The notes: generated from the letters alone by a model not told the origin. DNA of 37,969 nt from Akkermansia sp. (GCA_017555465.1 JAFZGH010000105.1:1-37969); one strand, 5' to 3'; counted from the first letter of the stretch, positions 8,246 through 18,175 are shown. Made by a program: numbers and translations.

Positions 8246-11069
8246 TACCATTAAGGGCCTGACCGTCGAAATTGGCGGCGACACCACAAAGCTGAGCAAA
8301 GCCATTAAGGACGTGGAGGCCAAAAGCCGCTCCCTGTCCAAAGAACTGGGCGACATAAACAAGCTGCTGAAAATGGACCCCGGCAACGTGGACCTGCTGG
8401 CCCAAAAGCAGGAGGTCCTGGCACAGGCTGCAGAGGCCGCTGCCAAAAAGCTGGACACGCTGAAAGAGGCAGAGCGGCAGGTGCAGCAGCAGTTTGAACG
8501 CGGCGAGGTCTCCGAGGAGCAGCTGAGAGCGCTGCAGCGTGAGATCGTGGCCACGGAAAACAAAATGAAAGGCTACCAAAAGGCAGCCCAGCAGACTGCT
8601 CAGGAAATTGAGCAGCTGGGCGACGGCGCCGGCGAGGCAGGCAAGGAGCTGGGTGACACCGGCGACAAGGCCAAGAAAGCCGGCGACGACGTGGACGACT
8701 TTGCCGACGCTGCCGACAAGGCAGAGGGCGCCAGCGACGGCCTGGGCACTACCCTGGCCAATGTGGCAAAGACAGGCTTTGCGGCCGTCGCAGCTGCGTG
8801 TGCTGCTGCAATCGCTGGCCTGGTGGCAGCTGCGGAAAGTACACGGGAATACCGCACCGAAATGGGCAAGCTGAACACGGCATTTACTCAGAACGGCCAC
8901 AGCGCCGAGAATGCCCAGGCGGCATACTCCGAGCTGGTGGGCATCCTGGGCGAAACAGACCAGTCTGTGGAGGCAGCCAACCACCTGGCAAAGCTGACCG
9001 AAAACGAGAAAGAGCTGGCCACATGGACCGGCGACATTTTGCCGGGCGTCTTTGCTACCTTTGGCGATTCCCTCCCCATTGAGGGCCTGACAGAGGCAGC
9101 CAACGAAACCGCCAAGGTGGGCAAGGTAACCGGCCCCCTGGCCGACGCCCTGAACTGGGCCGGCGTTTCTGAGGACGCATTCAACGAGAGCCTGGCAGCC
9201 TGCACCACCGAGCAGGAGCGGCAGGCCCTCATTACCGAGACCCTGGCCGGCCTGTATGGCGAGGCTGCCGCAGCCTACAAGGAAACAAACGCGGAAGTTA
9301 TCCGCGCAAACCAGGCAAATGACGCCTGGATGCAGTCCCTGGCGGGCATCGGCGGCGCCATTGAGCCCATTATCACCGACATAAAGCTCATGGGTGCCTC
9401 CCTGCTGTCTGAGGCCGTGCCGGGCGTCCAGGCCCTGGCAGAGGCATTCCGCGGAATGATGAACGGCGAGGAGGGCGCGGCCGGTAACTTTGCCGCCGCC
9501 GTCGGCGGTATGGTCTCCGGGCTGGTGGGCAAGATCACCGAGGCGCTGCCCGGCATTGCCAAGGTGGGCCTGTCCATTATCACCACCCTGGCCACGTCCC
9601 TGGCGCAGCAGCTGCCCAAGCTGCTGACCACCGGCGGCCAGATCGTTTTCCAGCTGCTGAATGGTATTGCAACCAACCTGCCGAGCATTGCCCAGGGCGC
9701 CCTGAACGCCATAGGCGGCTTTGTGCAGGGCCTGCAGACAAACCTGCCGCTGGTGTTGGCCAAGGGCCGCGAGATTCTCATGAACCTGGCCACCGGCATC
9801 CGCGAGAGCCTGCCGGGTCTGATCTCACAGGGGCTGGACACCATCATGAATCTGGCGCAGACCATCTACGACAACGCGCCCACGCTGATCCAGACCGGCT
9901 TCGACGTGCTGAGCAATTTGATCTCCGGCATCATGAGCAGCCTGCCGGTCCTGATCTCCAAGGTGCCCACCATCATCAGCACTTTGGCCAATACGATCAA
10001 CCATAATTTTCCGACCATCCTGAAAAAGGGCGCTGAACTACTTTTACAGGTCGGAAAAGGGCTTATTTCTGCCATTCCTGCCCTAATTTCAAACATTCCT
10101 AAGATAATCACGGCAATCGTGGACGTGTGGGAGGCATTCAACTGGCTGCAATTCGGCAAGAAGATTTTTACATTCTTAAAGGACGGCCTCATGTCCATGC
10201 TGGGCGCTATCAAGGGCGCCGGCACGAATGTGCATAACGCTATCCAGAATGCAATCAAGTCCCTGCCTGACAAGCTGCTGCAGCTGGGCAAGAACGCCAT
10301 GGAATTCCTGAAAAATGCCATTACCAACGCCCGCAGCGCCGTGGCAACTGCCGGCGGAAATATCTTGACCGCGGTGGTAAATGCCGTCAAATCCATGCCC
10401 AGCAAGCTGCTGAACACCGGCAAGGACGCCATTTCCAAGCTGGCCAGCGCTCTGAGCCCCAGCACCATCAAGACAAAGGCCGCAAGCATTGCAACCGCCG
10501 TCCTGGACGCATTCAAGAGCCTGCCCGGCAAAATGGTGAGCATCGGCAAGGAAGTCATAAACGGCGTAATTTCTGGCATCACCGCTATGGTGGGCAAGCT
10601 GTACGACAGCATTGCCAACGCCCTGGGCGGCCTGGTGAACAAGGCCAAGAAAGCCCTGGGTATTGCATCCCCGTCCAAAGTCATGGCCAGAGAAGTGGGC
10701 CAGCACGTCCCCAGCGGCGTTGCCGTCGGCGTGGAGGGCAACCTGGCCGCGGCCGAAAAATCCATGGTGGATATGGCCGACGATATGGTGGCGGCAGCAA
10801 ATGCAGAGCTGGCCGGCTCCAGCCTGACCGCTCCTGGCTTTAACGGCCTAAACTTTGAGAGAAACCTGCAGACCCGCACGACGGCCGCGCAGATCGCAGC
10901 CGCATCTGCAGACGCTGGCATGCTGTCCAAGCTGGACGCAATCCTGGCAGCCATTGAAAAGGGCCAGGTGCTGACCATCGACAAAAAGCTGCTGGTGGGC
11001 GGAACCGCTAACGACTACGACAACACACTGGGCCAGCGCCGTGCGCTGGTAGCAAGGGGGGCGCTGTAA
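8235..11069 (+). CDS. tape measure protein
   Basis: The 944-residue protein sets tail length and is ejected during DNA entry. It has an N-terminal charged coiled coil (about 1-145), an Ala-rich hydrophobic segment (about 178-200), and a long helical region (about 420-800). In the helical region, short units of the kind LPxLIxxGxxIxxNLxxGI recur. The C-terminal part contains the conserved IASPSKVMAREVGQHVPSGVAVGV motif region (about 810-835). It starts with GTG behind AAAGGAGGG and overlaps the T frame. At roughly 1.5 angstrom per residue the tail would be near 140 nm (inference). No lytic domain is recognised. Confidence 0.92.
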   Translation: MASNTIKGLTVEIGGDTTKLSKAIKDVEAKSRSLSKELGDINKLLKMDPGNVDLLAQKQEVLAQAAEAAAKKLDTLKEAERQVQQQFERGEVSEEQLRALQREIVATENKMKGYQKAAQQTAQEIEQLGDGAGEAGKELGDTGDKAKKAGDDVDDFADAADKAEGASDGLGTTLANVAKTGFAAVAAACAAAIAGLVAAAESTREYRTEMGKLNTAFTQNGHSAENAQAAYSELVGILGETDQSVEAANHLAKLTENEKELATWTGDILPGVFATFGDSLPIEGLTEAANETAKVGKVTGPLADALNWAGVSEDAFNESLAACTTEQERQALITETLAGLYGEAAAAYKETNAEVIRANQANDAWMQSLAGIGGAIEPIITDIKLMGASLLSEAVPGVQALAEAFRGMMNGEEGAAGNFAAAVGGMVSGLVGKITEALPGIAKVGLSIITTLATSLAQQLPKLLTTGGQIVFQLLNGIATNLPSIAQGALNAIGGFVQGLQTNLPLVLAKGREILMNLATGIRESLPGLISQGLDTIMNLAQTIYDNAPTLIQTGFDVLSNLISGIMSSLPVLISKVPTIISTLANTINHNFPTILKKGAELLLQVGKGLISAIPALISNIPKIITAIVDVWEAFNWLQFGKKIFTFLKDGLMSMLGAIKGAGTNVHNAIQNAIKSLPDKLLQLGKNAMEFLKNAITNARSAVATAGGNILTAVVNAVKSMPSKLLNTGKDAISKLASALSPSTIKTKAASIATAVLDAFKSLPGKMVSIGKEVINGVISGITAMVGKLYDSIANALGGLVNKAKKALGIASPSKVMAREVGQHVPSGVAVGVEGNLAAAEKSMVDMADDMVAAANAELAGSSLTAPGFNGLNFERNLQTRTTAAQIAAASADAGMLSKLDAILAAIEKGQVLTIDKKLLVGGTANDYDNTLGQRRALVARGAL

Positions 11070-11749
11070 TGTACAAAAAAAGAACCGTCCAGCTGGGCGA
11101 CTATGACACCGCAGCGCATGGCCTCTGGACGCTGGCTGCCTGCAAGTTTCCCGGGCCCGAGGTGGAGCAGAACCTGGTAAACGTCCCCGGACGTTTCCAG
11201 GGCCCTCTGGACCTCAGCACGGCTCTGACGGACGGCTGGCCCGTATATGGTGCCAGACCTCTGACCATTACCCTGGAAAGCTCAGAGGGCACCAGGGAGG
11301 CCCGAGAGGCCCGCATTTCTGAAATGGTGAACAAGCTGCACGGGCAGCGCGTCAACTTTGTGCTGCCTGATCACCCGCTGCATTACGGCACCGGCCGGCT
11401 GAGCGTACAGACCCTGTACAATGACCCGGCCCACGCCTCTGTCCAGGTGACCGGCACCTGTGACCCCTGGCTTTATGCCAAGGCCGAAACCGTGGTGCAG
11501 CTGCAGGCATCCACCACGGCGCAAACGGCCCGGCTGCGAAACGCCGGCGCCATGCCCGTGGTGCCCCTGGTGGAGATCACTGCAGCGGCCGGTGCCACCG
11601 TGTCCCTGGTTTTTGGGGCATATTCCTGGGCGCTGGCTGCCGGCTCCTACAAGCTGCCCGACCTGGCGCTGCTGCCCGGTGATCATGTTATCACCTACAG
11701 CGGCGCCGGCACGGCAAAAATTACCTACAGGGAGGCGGTGCTGAGATGA
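11069..11749 (+). CDS. distal tail protein (Dit-like)
   Basis: The 226-residue protein lies directly after the tape measure, the position of Dit, the hub joining tube and baseplate. The sequence starts with basic residues and continues with strands such as RPLTITLESSEGTREAREARI. A C-terminal beta sandwich includes PVVPLVEITAAAGATVSLVFG, consistent with the two-domain Dit fold of Firmicutes siphoviruses. The start shares one base with the tape-measure stop (TAATG), so translation is coupled. Confidence 0.78.
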   Translation: MYKKRTVQLGDYDTAAHGLWTLAACKFPGPEVEQNLVNVPGRFQGPLDLSTALTDGWPVYGARPLTITLESSEGTREAREARISEMVNKLHGQRVNFVLPDHPLHYGTGRLSVQTLYNDPAHASVQVTGTCDPWLYAKAETVVQLQASTTAQTARLRNAGAMPVVPLVEITAAAGATVSLVFGAYSWALAAGSYKLPDLALLPGDHVITYSGAGTAKITYREAVLR

Positions 11750-13347
11750 TACTGGCAACTGCTGACGGCCTGACCGTATACGACAGCCGGCTGGGAGACC
11801 GTGCCCTGCTGGGGCTGAAAGTCACCACGGCCGTGAATAAGGCCGGCACGGCTGAGATTACCATGGCACCCGAGCACCCGGCATATGACAGCTTTACCAT
11901 GTACCGCTCTATTGTGGAAATTTCCCGGGACAATGAGCTGCTTTTCCGCGGCCGGCCCCTCTACCCGACCTATGACAACGACAACTGCAAAAAGATCACC
12001 TGCGAGGGTGAGCGGTGCTTTTTACGGGACGCAGCCATGCGGCCGTATCTGTACCAGGACACCCCGGCGGCAATCTTTGCGGACCTTGTCAATATTTATA
12101 ATTCCCAGGTGGAGGCGGCCAAGTCTTTCCAGGTGGGCACCGTTACCGTCACCGACGAAAACGACTATGTGCGCCTGGAAAGCGAAAAGGCCGGCCAGGT
12201 GGCGGACGCCATGGACAAGCTGGTGGAGCGCTGCGGCGGCTATATCGTTTTTACCACCAACGACGCCGGCCAGCGTGTTATCAACTGGTATGAAAGCCTG
12301 GGCTACCAGAGCAGCCAGGTGATTGAGTTTGGTGTGAACCTCCTGGACTACACCAGGAGCCAGGCCAGCACCGACCTGGCCACGCGCATCATACCCTATG
12401 GCGCCAAGAGTGAGGAAACCGGCGAGTATGTGACCATTGAAAGCGTAAACGACGGCCTGGACTTTATCGAGGACGCCGACGCGGTGGCCCTGCGCGGCGT
12501 GATCGCGCGGCCGGTGTACTGGGACGACGTGACCCAGCCGGCCAACCTGCTGCGCAAGGCCCAGCAGTACCTGGCCACCAGTAAAATGATCATAACCTCC
12601 CTGGAGCTGTCTGCCGTGGACCTGTCTATTTTGGATAAGGACATAGACAGCCTGCGGGTGGGTGATACCATCCAGGTGAGGAGCCGGCCCCACAACGTGG
12701 ACGACCGTTTCCTGCTGCAGCAGCGCACATACGACCTGCTGGACCCCGCCCAGGACAAGGTGGTGCTGGGCAAGGACCTGGCCACGCTGACCGGCGCCGA
12801 CGTAGCCGGCGACCGGGACGCCATGAGCGAGCTGCACCGAACTGAGCATATTATACGGGCCGACTACCAGCTGGGCATTGCTAACGCGGTAAAGACTACC
12901 CAGGAAACCCTGTTTTCTCTGATACAGCAGACCAGCGACGCCATACGCCTGGAGGTCTCCGAAACCTACGCCACAAACGGCGAGGTGGACAGCAAAATTT
13001 CCACCACCATGACCCAGCTGGCTGACAGTTTCAATTTTGAGTTTGAAACCCTGCGGGCCGTGGTGGACGAAAACGACGCCGAGGCCCGGGCCCAGTTTGA
13101 AACAATCCGCAATTATATCCGTTTCGTGGACGGCAATATCATTCTGGGCGAGGAGGGCAACGAGCTGACCCTGCGCATTGAAAATGACCGTATCAGTTTT
13201 CTGGACGGCGGCGCAGAGGTGGCCTACTTTTCCAACCAAATGCTTTACGTCCTGGACGGGCATTTCCTGCACTCCCTGCAGGTGGGCAAATTCGCATTTT
13301 TACCCCGTGAAAACGGCAATCTTTCCCTTGTAAAGGTGGGTGATTAA
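11746..13347 (+). CDS. Tal-like tail tip protein (minor structural protein)
   Basis: The 533-residue protein matches the N-terminal domain of Tal / phage minor structural proteins, the trimeric hub at the tail tip. Segments with WYESLGYQSSQVIEFGVNLL and TRIIPYGAKSEETGEYV are family-typical. The region about 375-470 is a long helix or coiled coil, and the C terminus ends in a short beta domain. No peptidase or lysozyme domain is evident, so a wall-degrading activity must come from elsewhere. It overlaps the Dit stop by four bases. Confidence 0.8.
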   Translation: MILATADGLTVYDSRLGDRALLGLKVTTAVNKAGTAEITMAPEHPAYDSFTMYRSIVEISRDNELLFRGRPLYPTYDNDNCKKITCEGERCFLRDAAMRPYLYQDTPAAIFADLVNIYNSQVEAAKSFQVGTVTVTDENDYVRLESEKAGQVADAMDKLVERCGGYIVFTTNDAGQRVINWYESLGYQSSQVIEFGVNLLDYTRSQASTDLATRIIPYGAKSEETGEYVTIESVNDGLDFIEDADAVALRGVIARPVYWDDVTQPANLLRKAQQYLATSKMIITSLELSAVDLSILDKDIDSLRVGDTIQVRSRPHNVDDRFLLQQRTYDLLDPAQDKVVLGKDLATLTGADVAGDRDAMSELHRTEHIIRADYQLGIANAVKTTQETLFSLIQQTSDAIRLEVSETYATNGEVDSKISTTMTQLADSFNFEFETLRAVVDENDAEARAQFETIRNYIRFVDGNIILGEEGNELTLRIENDRISFLDGGAEVAYFSNQMLYVLDGHFLHSLQVGKFAFLPRENGNLSLVKVGD

Positions 13348-15423
13348 ATGGCAACCAGCGGCAGCTTTAATACAACCGCGTACAATGCGGACGACGGCAC
13401 CCGTTATCTGACATTTGCCTGGGAGGAAACCAGCCAAAATATTGCGGCCAACACCACGACAATTTCCTGGACGCTGAAAGCTGGCGGCACGTCCACGCAG
13501 TCGATTAACGGCCGAAACATAAAGCTGATCATTGACGGCGTTACCGTTTATACCTTTGGTGGCGGCGCCGGCAGCTACAAGAACCTGGACCAGGGCACCA
13601 AGGTGGCCAGCGGCACCTATACCTTTACGCACAAGGCAGACGGCACCCGGACCTTTGCAGCATCTGCAGAGGCTGGTATTTACGTCTGGGCCGTGAATTG
13701 CACCGGCTCCAAAACGTTTACCCTGGACACCATCCCCAGGGCTACCACGCCCACCGTGTCCGCGTCCAGCGTGGACATGGGCAGCGCGGTGACGATCTCC
13801 ATGCCCCGGGCCAGCTCTGCATTTACCCACGACCTGGCGTACAGTTTCGCCGGCGCGGGCTATGTGAGCATTGCCACCGGCGTGGGCACGTCCTACAGCT
13901 GGACCACGCCCGACCTGGCCAGCAAAATACCGAACGCCACCAGCGGCACGCTGACCATACGTTGCATCACGAAAAACGGCAGCACCACCATAGGCACAAA
14001 AACGGTCACCATGACCCTAAAGGTGCCCACGTCCGTGGTGCCTACCATTTCCGCGGTGGCAACGACTGAGGCCACCAGCGGCCTGGCCGCACAGTTTGGC
14101 GCATTTGTCAAGGGCAAGTCCAAGATCAAGGCCACCATTACCGCAGCCGGCGCCAAGGGCTCCACAATTAAGTCCTACAGCACGACGTTTAACGGCAAGA
14201 CCTACACCGGCAGCAGCTGGACCTCTGGCCTGGTGACTGCCAGCGGCTCCCTGAGCCTGGTTACAACTGTAACGGATTCCCGCGGCCGCACGGCGAAAAA
14301 GACCACCACCATTACGGTGCTGGACTATTCCGCCCCGAAAATCTACACGCTGCAGGTGCACCGTGTGAATGAGCGGGGCGACGCTGACCAGGACGGCGTG
14401 TTTATGATGGTGAACAAGTCGTACAGCGTGGACCCGATCAACGGCAAAAACACCGCCAATATGCTGCTGGAGTATAAAGTCTCTACGGCTGCAACGTGGG
14501 AAACGCTGGAGACCGGCACCGCCCTGGAGGGGTCGCCGCCGTTTGTTCCCGATATGGAGTTTTCCGTGGACTTCCAGTACGACGTGCGGCTGACCGTTAC
14601 CGACTGGTTTGGCGCCAGTACCTCCTACAACGCCCGGCTGCAGTCTGGCGCCGTTATACTGGACATAGGCGCCGACGGCAAAAGCCTGGGCCTGTTTACG
14701 GTGGCCACCCGCGAGGGCGTGGACTTTGGCGCCTCCGCAAAGGGCGCCGTGCTGGGCCTGTGGGAGGCAACTGCCAACATACCCGAAAACGGCGACTTTA
14801 ACGACTACACCCAGCCGGGCGTGTACGGCGTGGCCGGCAATGCGGTAATGGAAACCCTGAAAAACCGACCCATTGACAAGGCCGGCACGCTGCGCGTGTC
14901 CTCTGGCCTGGGCGTCAAAAAGGTATCCGGTGCCTGGGCTTATATTATCCAGGAGTTTCACTGCTACGACAACAGCCACGCCATATACCGGCGGCATTTA
15001 CATTCTAACGGTGAGGGCGTATTTTCTGCGGGAGCGTGGCGGGCTATCACGTTCAGGGGCCAGAAAGTGCTCTGGGAGGGCGGCAGGTACATGACCGCCG
15101 GCCACACGGCTGAGCTGAGCGAGCCGGTGAGCCTCCAGGACAACGGCATAGTGCTGGTGTTTAGCACCTATTCAAACGGCGCCCCGGTGGATTCAAATTT
15201 TCAGCACTTTTTTGTGCCTAAAAAGTTTGTTGAGATCATGAACGGCTATGGCTGCACGTTCCAAATGAATACCGTAAATTTCAATTATGTGGCGGCTAAA
15301 TATCTTTATATCCACGACGACTACATAACAGGAAACGAAAGCAACAACCTCAGCGGCACCGCAACCTCTGGCATTGTGTTTAATAATGCCATGTATGTGC
15401 TGCGGTATGTGCTGGGCGTGTAA
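13348..15423 (+). CDS. DUF859-type phage structural protein with pyocin-knob-like region
   Basis: The 691-residue protein directly follows Tal with no gap. The N-terminal part (about 1-130, with YLTFAWEETSQNIAANTT and GGAGSYKNLDQG) resembles DUF859 siphovirus proteins, followed by Ig-like beta repeats (about 130-340). At about 475-565 is a knob-like segment with NGDFNDYTQPGVYGV and a later EFHCYDNSHAIYRRHLH, as in tail fibre knobs. The extreme C terminus is AT-richer and may be a variable receptor-binding tip. It is probably part of the baseplate or an upper fibre. Confidence 0.72.
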   Translation: MATSGSFNTTAYNADDGTRYLTFAWEETSQNIAANTTTISWTLKAGGTSTQSINGRNIKLIIDGVTVYTFGGGAGSYKNLDQGTKVASGTYTFTHKADGTRTFAASAEAGIYVWAVNCTGSKTFTLDTIPRATTPTVSASSVDMGSAVTISMPRASSAFTHDLAYSFAGAGYVSIATGVGTSYSWTTPDLASKIPNATSGTLTIRCITKNGSTTIGTKTVTMTLKVPTSVVPTISAVATTEATSGLAAQFGAFVKGKSKIKATITAAGAKGSTIKSYSTTFNGKTYTGSSWTSGLVTASGSLSLVTTVTDSRGRTAKKTTTITVLDYSAPKIYTLQVHRVNERGDADQDGVFMMVNKSYSVDPINGKNTANMLLEYKVSTAATWETLETGTALEGSPPFVPDMEFSVDFQYDVRLTVTDWFGASTSYNARLQSGAVILDIGADGKSLGLFTVATREGVDFGASAKGAVLGLWEATANIPENGDFNDYTQPGVYGVAGNAVMETLKNRPIDKAGTLRVSSGLGVKKVSGAWAYIIQEFHCYDNSHAIYRRHLHSNGEGVFSAGAWRAITFRGQKVLWEGGRYMTAGHTAELSEPVSLQDNGIVLVFSTYSNGAPVDSNFQHFFVPKKFVEIMNGYGCTFQMNTVNFNYVAAKYLYIHDDYITGNESNNLSGTATSGIVFNNAMYVLRYVLGV

Positions 15424-15444
15424 TTCCGAAAGGAGGAGAAAAAC

Positions 15445-17052
15445 GTGCCTAATATCAAGATCACGGTGGCGGGTAAAATCGCCACCAACACCACCCCCGG
15501 CGAGGTGATCGTGTGCGGCAATTCCGACTATACGGTGACCTTTGACCTGGACGCAGAATGGGCCGCAGAGCCAAAGCGCACGGCCCGCTTTGTCTTTTAC
15601 AAGGACGGCCTGCGGCTTTATAAGGACGCAGAATTCACCGGCAACACGGTCACCGCGCCGGTGCTGTCTGGCATCGACTATGTGGAGGTAGGCGTTTACG
15701 CCGGCGACCTGCGCACGACCACCCCGGCCCGGGTGCTCTGCGACCGCTCCATTTTGTGCGGCGACCCCATGGCGGTGCCTCCCAGCAAAGCGGAGCAGCT
15801 GCAGGCGCAGATCGGTGACCTGAGCCAGCTGCAGACCGTGGCCAAGAACAATCTGGTGGACGCCATCAACGAGGCCGCAAAGACCGGCGGCACCGGCAGC
15901 GGGTCCGGGGAAAATTCCAGCGGCGGAAATAGTGCGGATTCCGGGCAGAATCCGTCCCAGAGTGGTGGTCTTAGTACTAAGGCAATCAACCTGCTCATCA
16001 CCATTCTGCGCAATGGTGTGTATAACACGAATCAGAGCGCAAATATCACCGCTTTGGAAACTGCGCTGAAAGAATCCGGTGGCAGTTCTGGCGGCTCTGG
16101 TGATAGCGGTGGAACCGAAACCCCGGACGAACCCGAAAATCCCGAAGTTACCCTGTCCAGTATTTCCGCAACCTATTCTGGCGGCGATGTTCCCGCTGGC
16201 ACTTCCGTCCTTGCGCTGTCTGGTATTGTGGTGATTGCCCATTATTCCGATGGTAGCGCCAAGGCCGTGGAGGACTACGAACTGTCCGGTGAGATTGGCG
16301 AAGGTAGCAACACCGTGACCGTCACATATAGTGGCATGACTGCAACGTTTACCGTAACTGGTACAGTCGAATCTCTTGGTTACACATGGTCCTCTGGATA
16401 TTTCACAACGAATGGCGGTATCGGCGCAAGCTCAGGAATGTATTGCGAAGAATACTTCCCTGCTGTCCCCGGTGAAAGTGTCTATATTTACAGCGCTGAC
16501 CCTACATGGCCCTTTACGGAAGGCTTTGCCTGTTTCTATGATTCTGAAAAGAATTTCATTGCGAGAGGCTCCAAAATCATTTCGTTTGTTGCGTGCCCTG
16601 AGTACGAAGGAGCCATTGTTCATCTTGGCACGGCTCCTGACAATGCGGCGTTTTTTAGAGCTTGCGCAACTGGTGTCAGCGGATATGAGAACAGCATCAC
16701 CATCTGCAATTATACTGAACTCCCGAAGCCTTATATTGCACTTGAGGATGCAACATGGCAGGCGGGCTACATCAACAATTCGGGCAATTTCCAGACTTAT
16801 CCCAGCGGACGTTGGGCAAGTAGTATGGTCAGTGTGGAACCGGGTGCAACGTATCGGTTCGGCAATAGCAACCCGAGCTGTAACCTTACGACATTCTATA
16901 TCGGATTGTACAAAACGGTTACCGGTGGAACTGTGTCTGTGGTAGGAACCGCAGAGTTTACCGTACCTGAGAATGTTCGTTATGTGCGTTTGGCTGCAAA
17001 AACCATGAACGAAAGTGACTGCGCAACGGCAACCCTTGAGAAGATTTCCTGA
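15445..17052 (+). CDS. receptor-binding protein, chimeric
   Basis: The 535-residue product uses a GTG start behind AAAGGAGG. Residues 1-145 form a beta-rich attachment domain like BppU/fibre N termini. Residues 147-176 and 210-232 are Gly/Ser-rich linkers flanking a short helix. Residues 235-306 are a bacterial Ig-like domain (ATYSGGDVPAGTSV, then VTVTYSGMTATFTVTG). Residues 311-535 look like two related beta modules (GYTWSSGYFTTNGG and ATWQAGYINNSGNF). Base composition becomes clearly AT-richer from about the first linker on, so the distal half was probably acquired separately. Binding to a host surface glycan is inference. Confidence 0.68.
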   Translation: MPNIKITVAGKIATNTTPGEVIVCGNSDYTVTFDLDAEWAAEPKRTARFVFYKDGLRLYKDAEFTGNTVTAPVLSGIDYVEVGVYAGDLRTTTPARVLCDRSILCGDPMAVPPSKAEQLQAQIGDLSQLQTVAKNNLVDAINEAAKTGGTGSGSGENSSGGNSADSGQNPSQSGGLSTKAINLLITILRNGVYNTNQSANITALETALKESGGSSGGSGDSGGTETPDEPENPEVTLSSISATYSGGDVPAGTSVLALSGIVVIAHYSDGSAKAVEDYELSGEIGEGSNTVTVTYSGMTATFTVTGTVESLGYTWSSGYFTTNGGIGASSGMYCEEYFPAVPGESVYIYSADPTWPFTEGFACFYDSEKNFIARGSKIISFVACPEYEGAIVHLGTAPDNAAFFRACATGVSGYENSITICNYTELPKPYIALEDATWQAGYINNSGNFQTYPSGRWASSMVSVEPGATYRFGNSNPSCNLTTFYIGLYKTVTGGTVSVVGTAEFTVPENVRYVRLAAKTMNESDCATATLEKIS

Positions 17053-17066
17053 CAGGAGGTGAGAAA

Positions 17067-18149
17067 ATGGCTTTTTATGATGGAAGCGGACGATTTATAA
17101 AAATCGTTCCGAGTGAACAGGAAAAGAAACTGATTAACAGGCTTGTGGGCTATGAGATTCCCGGGTGGTCTGAATTGAACGCAGATTTTGCCAACGTCCT
17201 GCGGAATACGGTTACTGCGTGGATGACCGAGCATGGGGGGAGTCCCAAGAAAATCCCCTTGTTTGTGTCCACTGACCACCATGGCACTCAGCTTGGGAAT
17301 AATGGCCCGATGCTGTTTGAACTGGTAGGTGACATTATCAACTGGGATAATGTGAGCGCCGCAGCCAATCTGGGCGATACTACGGAAGGATTAAAACCCT
17401 ACTATCTGGACATTTTCGCCAAGATTCCCCCGGAGAAACAGATTAATGTGTGGGGCAACCATGAGGCATGGGGAGCATATGATTTCAACTCCACCGAGCC
17501 GTTCGACAACGCAAAAGTTTCTTCTGAGTACAGTGTTTATTATCCTTGCGGCAGAACGCATGGTTATGACAGATTTGGAAACCGGGTCATTAAGGATGCT
17601 GTATTCAAGGTCAAGTATCTGGTGATTTCCTGCTTTGAATATTTGAATCTGGACAATGAGAATGCACACCAGTATAACCGAATCGGCACAGAGGCCATGG
17701 ACTTCATCATTTCCAACATGGAAGAAAACGACGGCTACAAGCTGGTCATTCTGTCCCATGTTCCGCTGTTATATGGCAGCTGGCGCATTACTGGCTGTCC
17801 GTATGACGCAACACTCGCAGGAATTGATTCCGATCCGTTCTTTGCCGCCCGAAAAACTGGTGGTTCTGGCACTATCGTCGATTCTGACGGTGTGGAGCAT
17901 ATCTACGATTTTTCCGGCTGTGCGGAGGATTCTCCCTTTATCTGCGCTATCAACGGTCATGTGCATACGGACGGTCATGCGTATATCAACGACGACGTTC
18001 TGTGCGTGAGCCTTGACAGGTATTACCCCAATGATATCGTGCATTTCCTGCTGATTGATTTGGAGAACAACCAGATTAACGTCTGGAAGGTGGACAATAC
18101 ACCGCAGGCACAGAACTACCAGATTCCGCTGACCAAGCCTGCGGAGTAA
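17067..18149 (+). CDS. calcineurin-like metallophosphoesterase in the tail module
   Basis: The 360-residue protein has the complete metal-binding set of the calcineurin-like family. These are the D-x-H of STDHHG (D70, H72), NLGD (G103, D104), the GNHE signature (130-133), a distal His in ILSHVP (H231) and GHVH (297-300). It would bind two metals and hydrolyse phosphomono- or diesters. The N terminus (MAFYDGSGRFIKIVPSEQE) reads like a virion attachment segment, not a signal peptide. It follows the receptor-binding gene by 14 nt and shares its AT-rich composition. A virion-borne enzyme trimming a phosphate-containing surface polymer is my inference; a cytoplasmic nuclease or phosphatase cannot be excluded. 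Confidence 0.82.
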   Translation: MAFYDGSGRFIKIVPSEQEKKLINRLVGYEIPGWSELNADFANVLRNTVTAWMTEHGGSPKKIPLFVSTDHHGTQLGNNGPMLFELVGDIINWDNVSAAANLGDTTEGLKPYYLDIFAKIPPEKQINVWGNHEAWGAYDFNSTEPFDNAKVSSEYSVYYPCGRTHGYDRFGNRVIKDAVFKVKYLVISCFEYLNLDNENAHQYNRIGTEAMDFIISNMEENDGYKLVILSHVPLLYGSWRITGCPYDATLAGIDSDPFFAARKTGGSGTIVDSDGVEHIYDFSGCAEDSPFICAINGHVHTDGHAYINDDVLCVSLDRYYPNDIVHFLLIDLENNQINVWKVDNTPQAQNYQIPLTKPAE

Positions 18150-18175
18150 GTTCGCATCCACAATCCTATGCTAAA

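Noticed and set aside
9866..10984. 372-codon minus-strand frame inside the tape measure gene
   Set aside because: Ser/Ala/Met-rich shadow of the helical repeats; no start signal and no family resemblance.
15445..17052. Diversity-generating retroelement target in the receptor-binding gene
   Set aside because: No reverse transcriptase gene and no second near-identical template copy were found in the window.
17067..18149. Sialidase, esterase or glycosidase-type tail depolymerase
   Set aside because: The motif set is fully that of metallophosphoesterases; no glycosidase or SGNH motifs are present.
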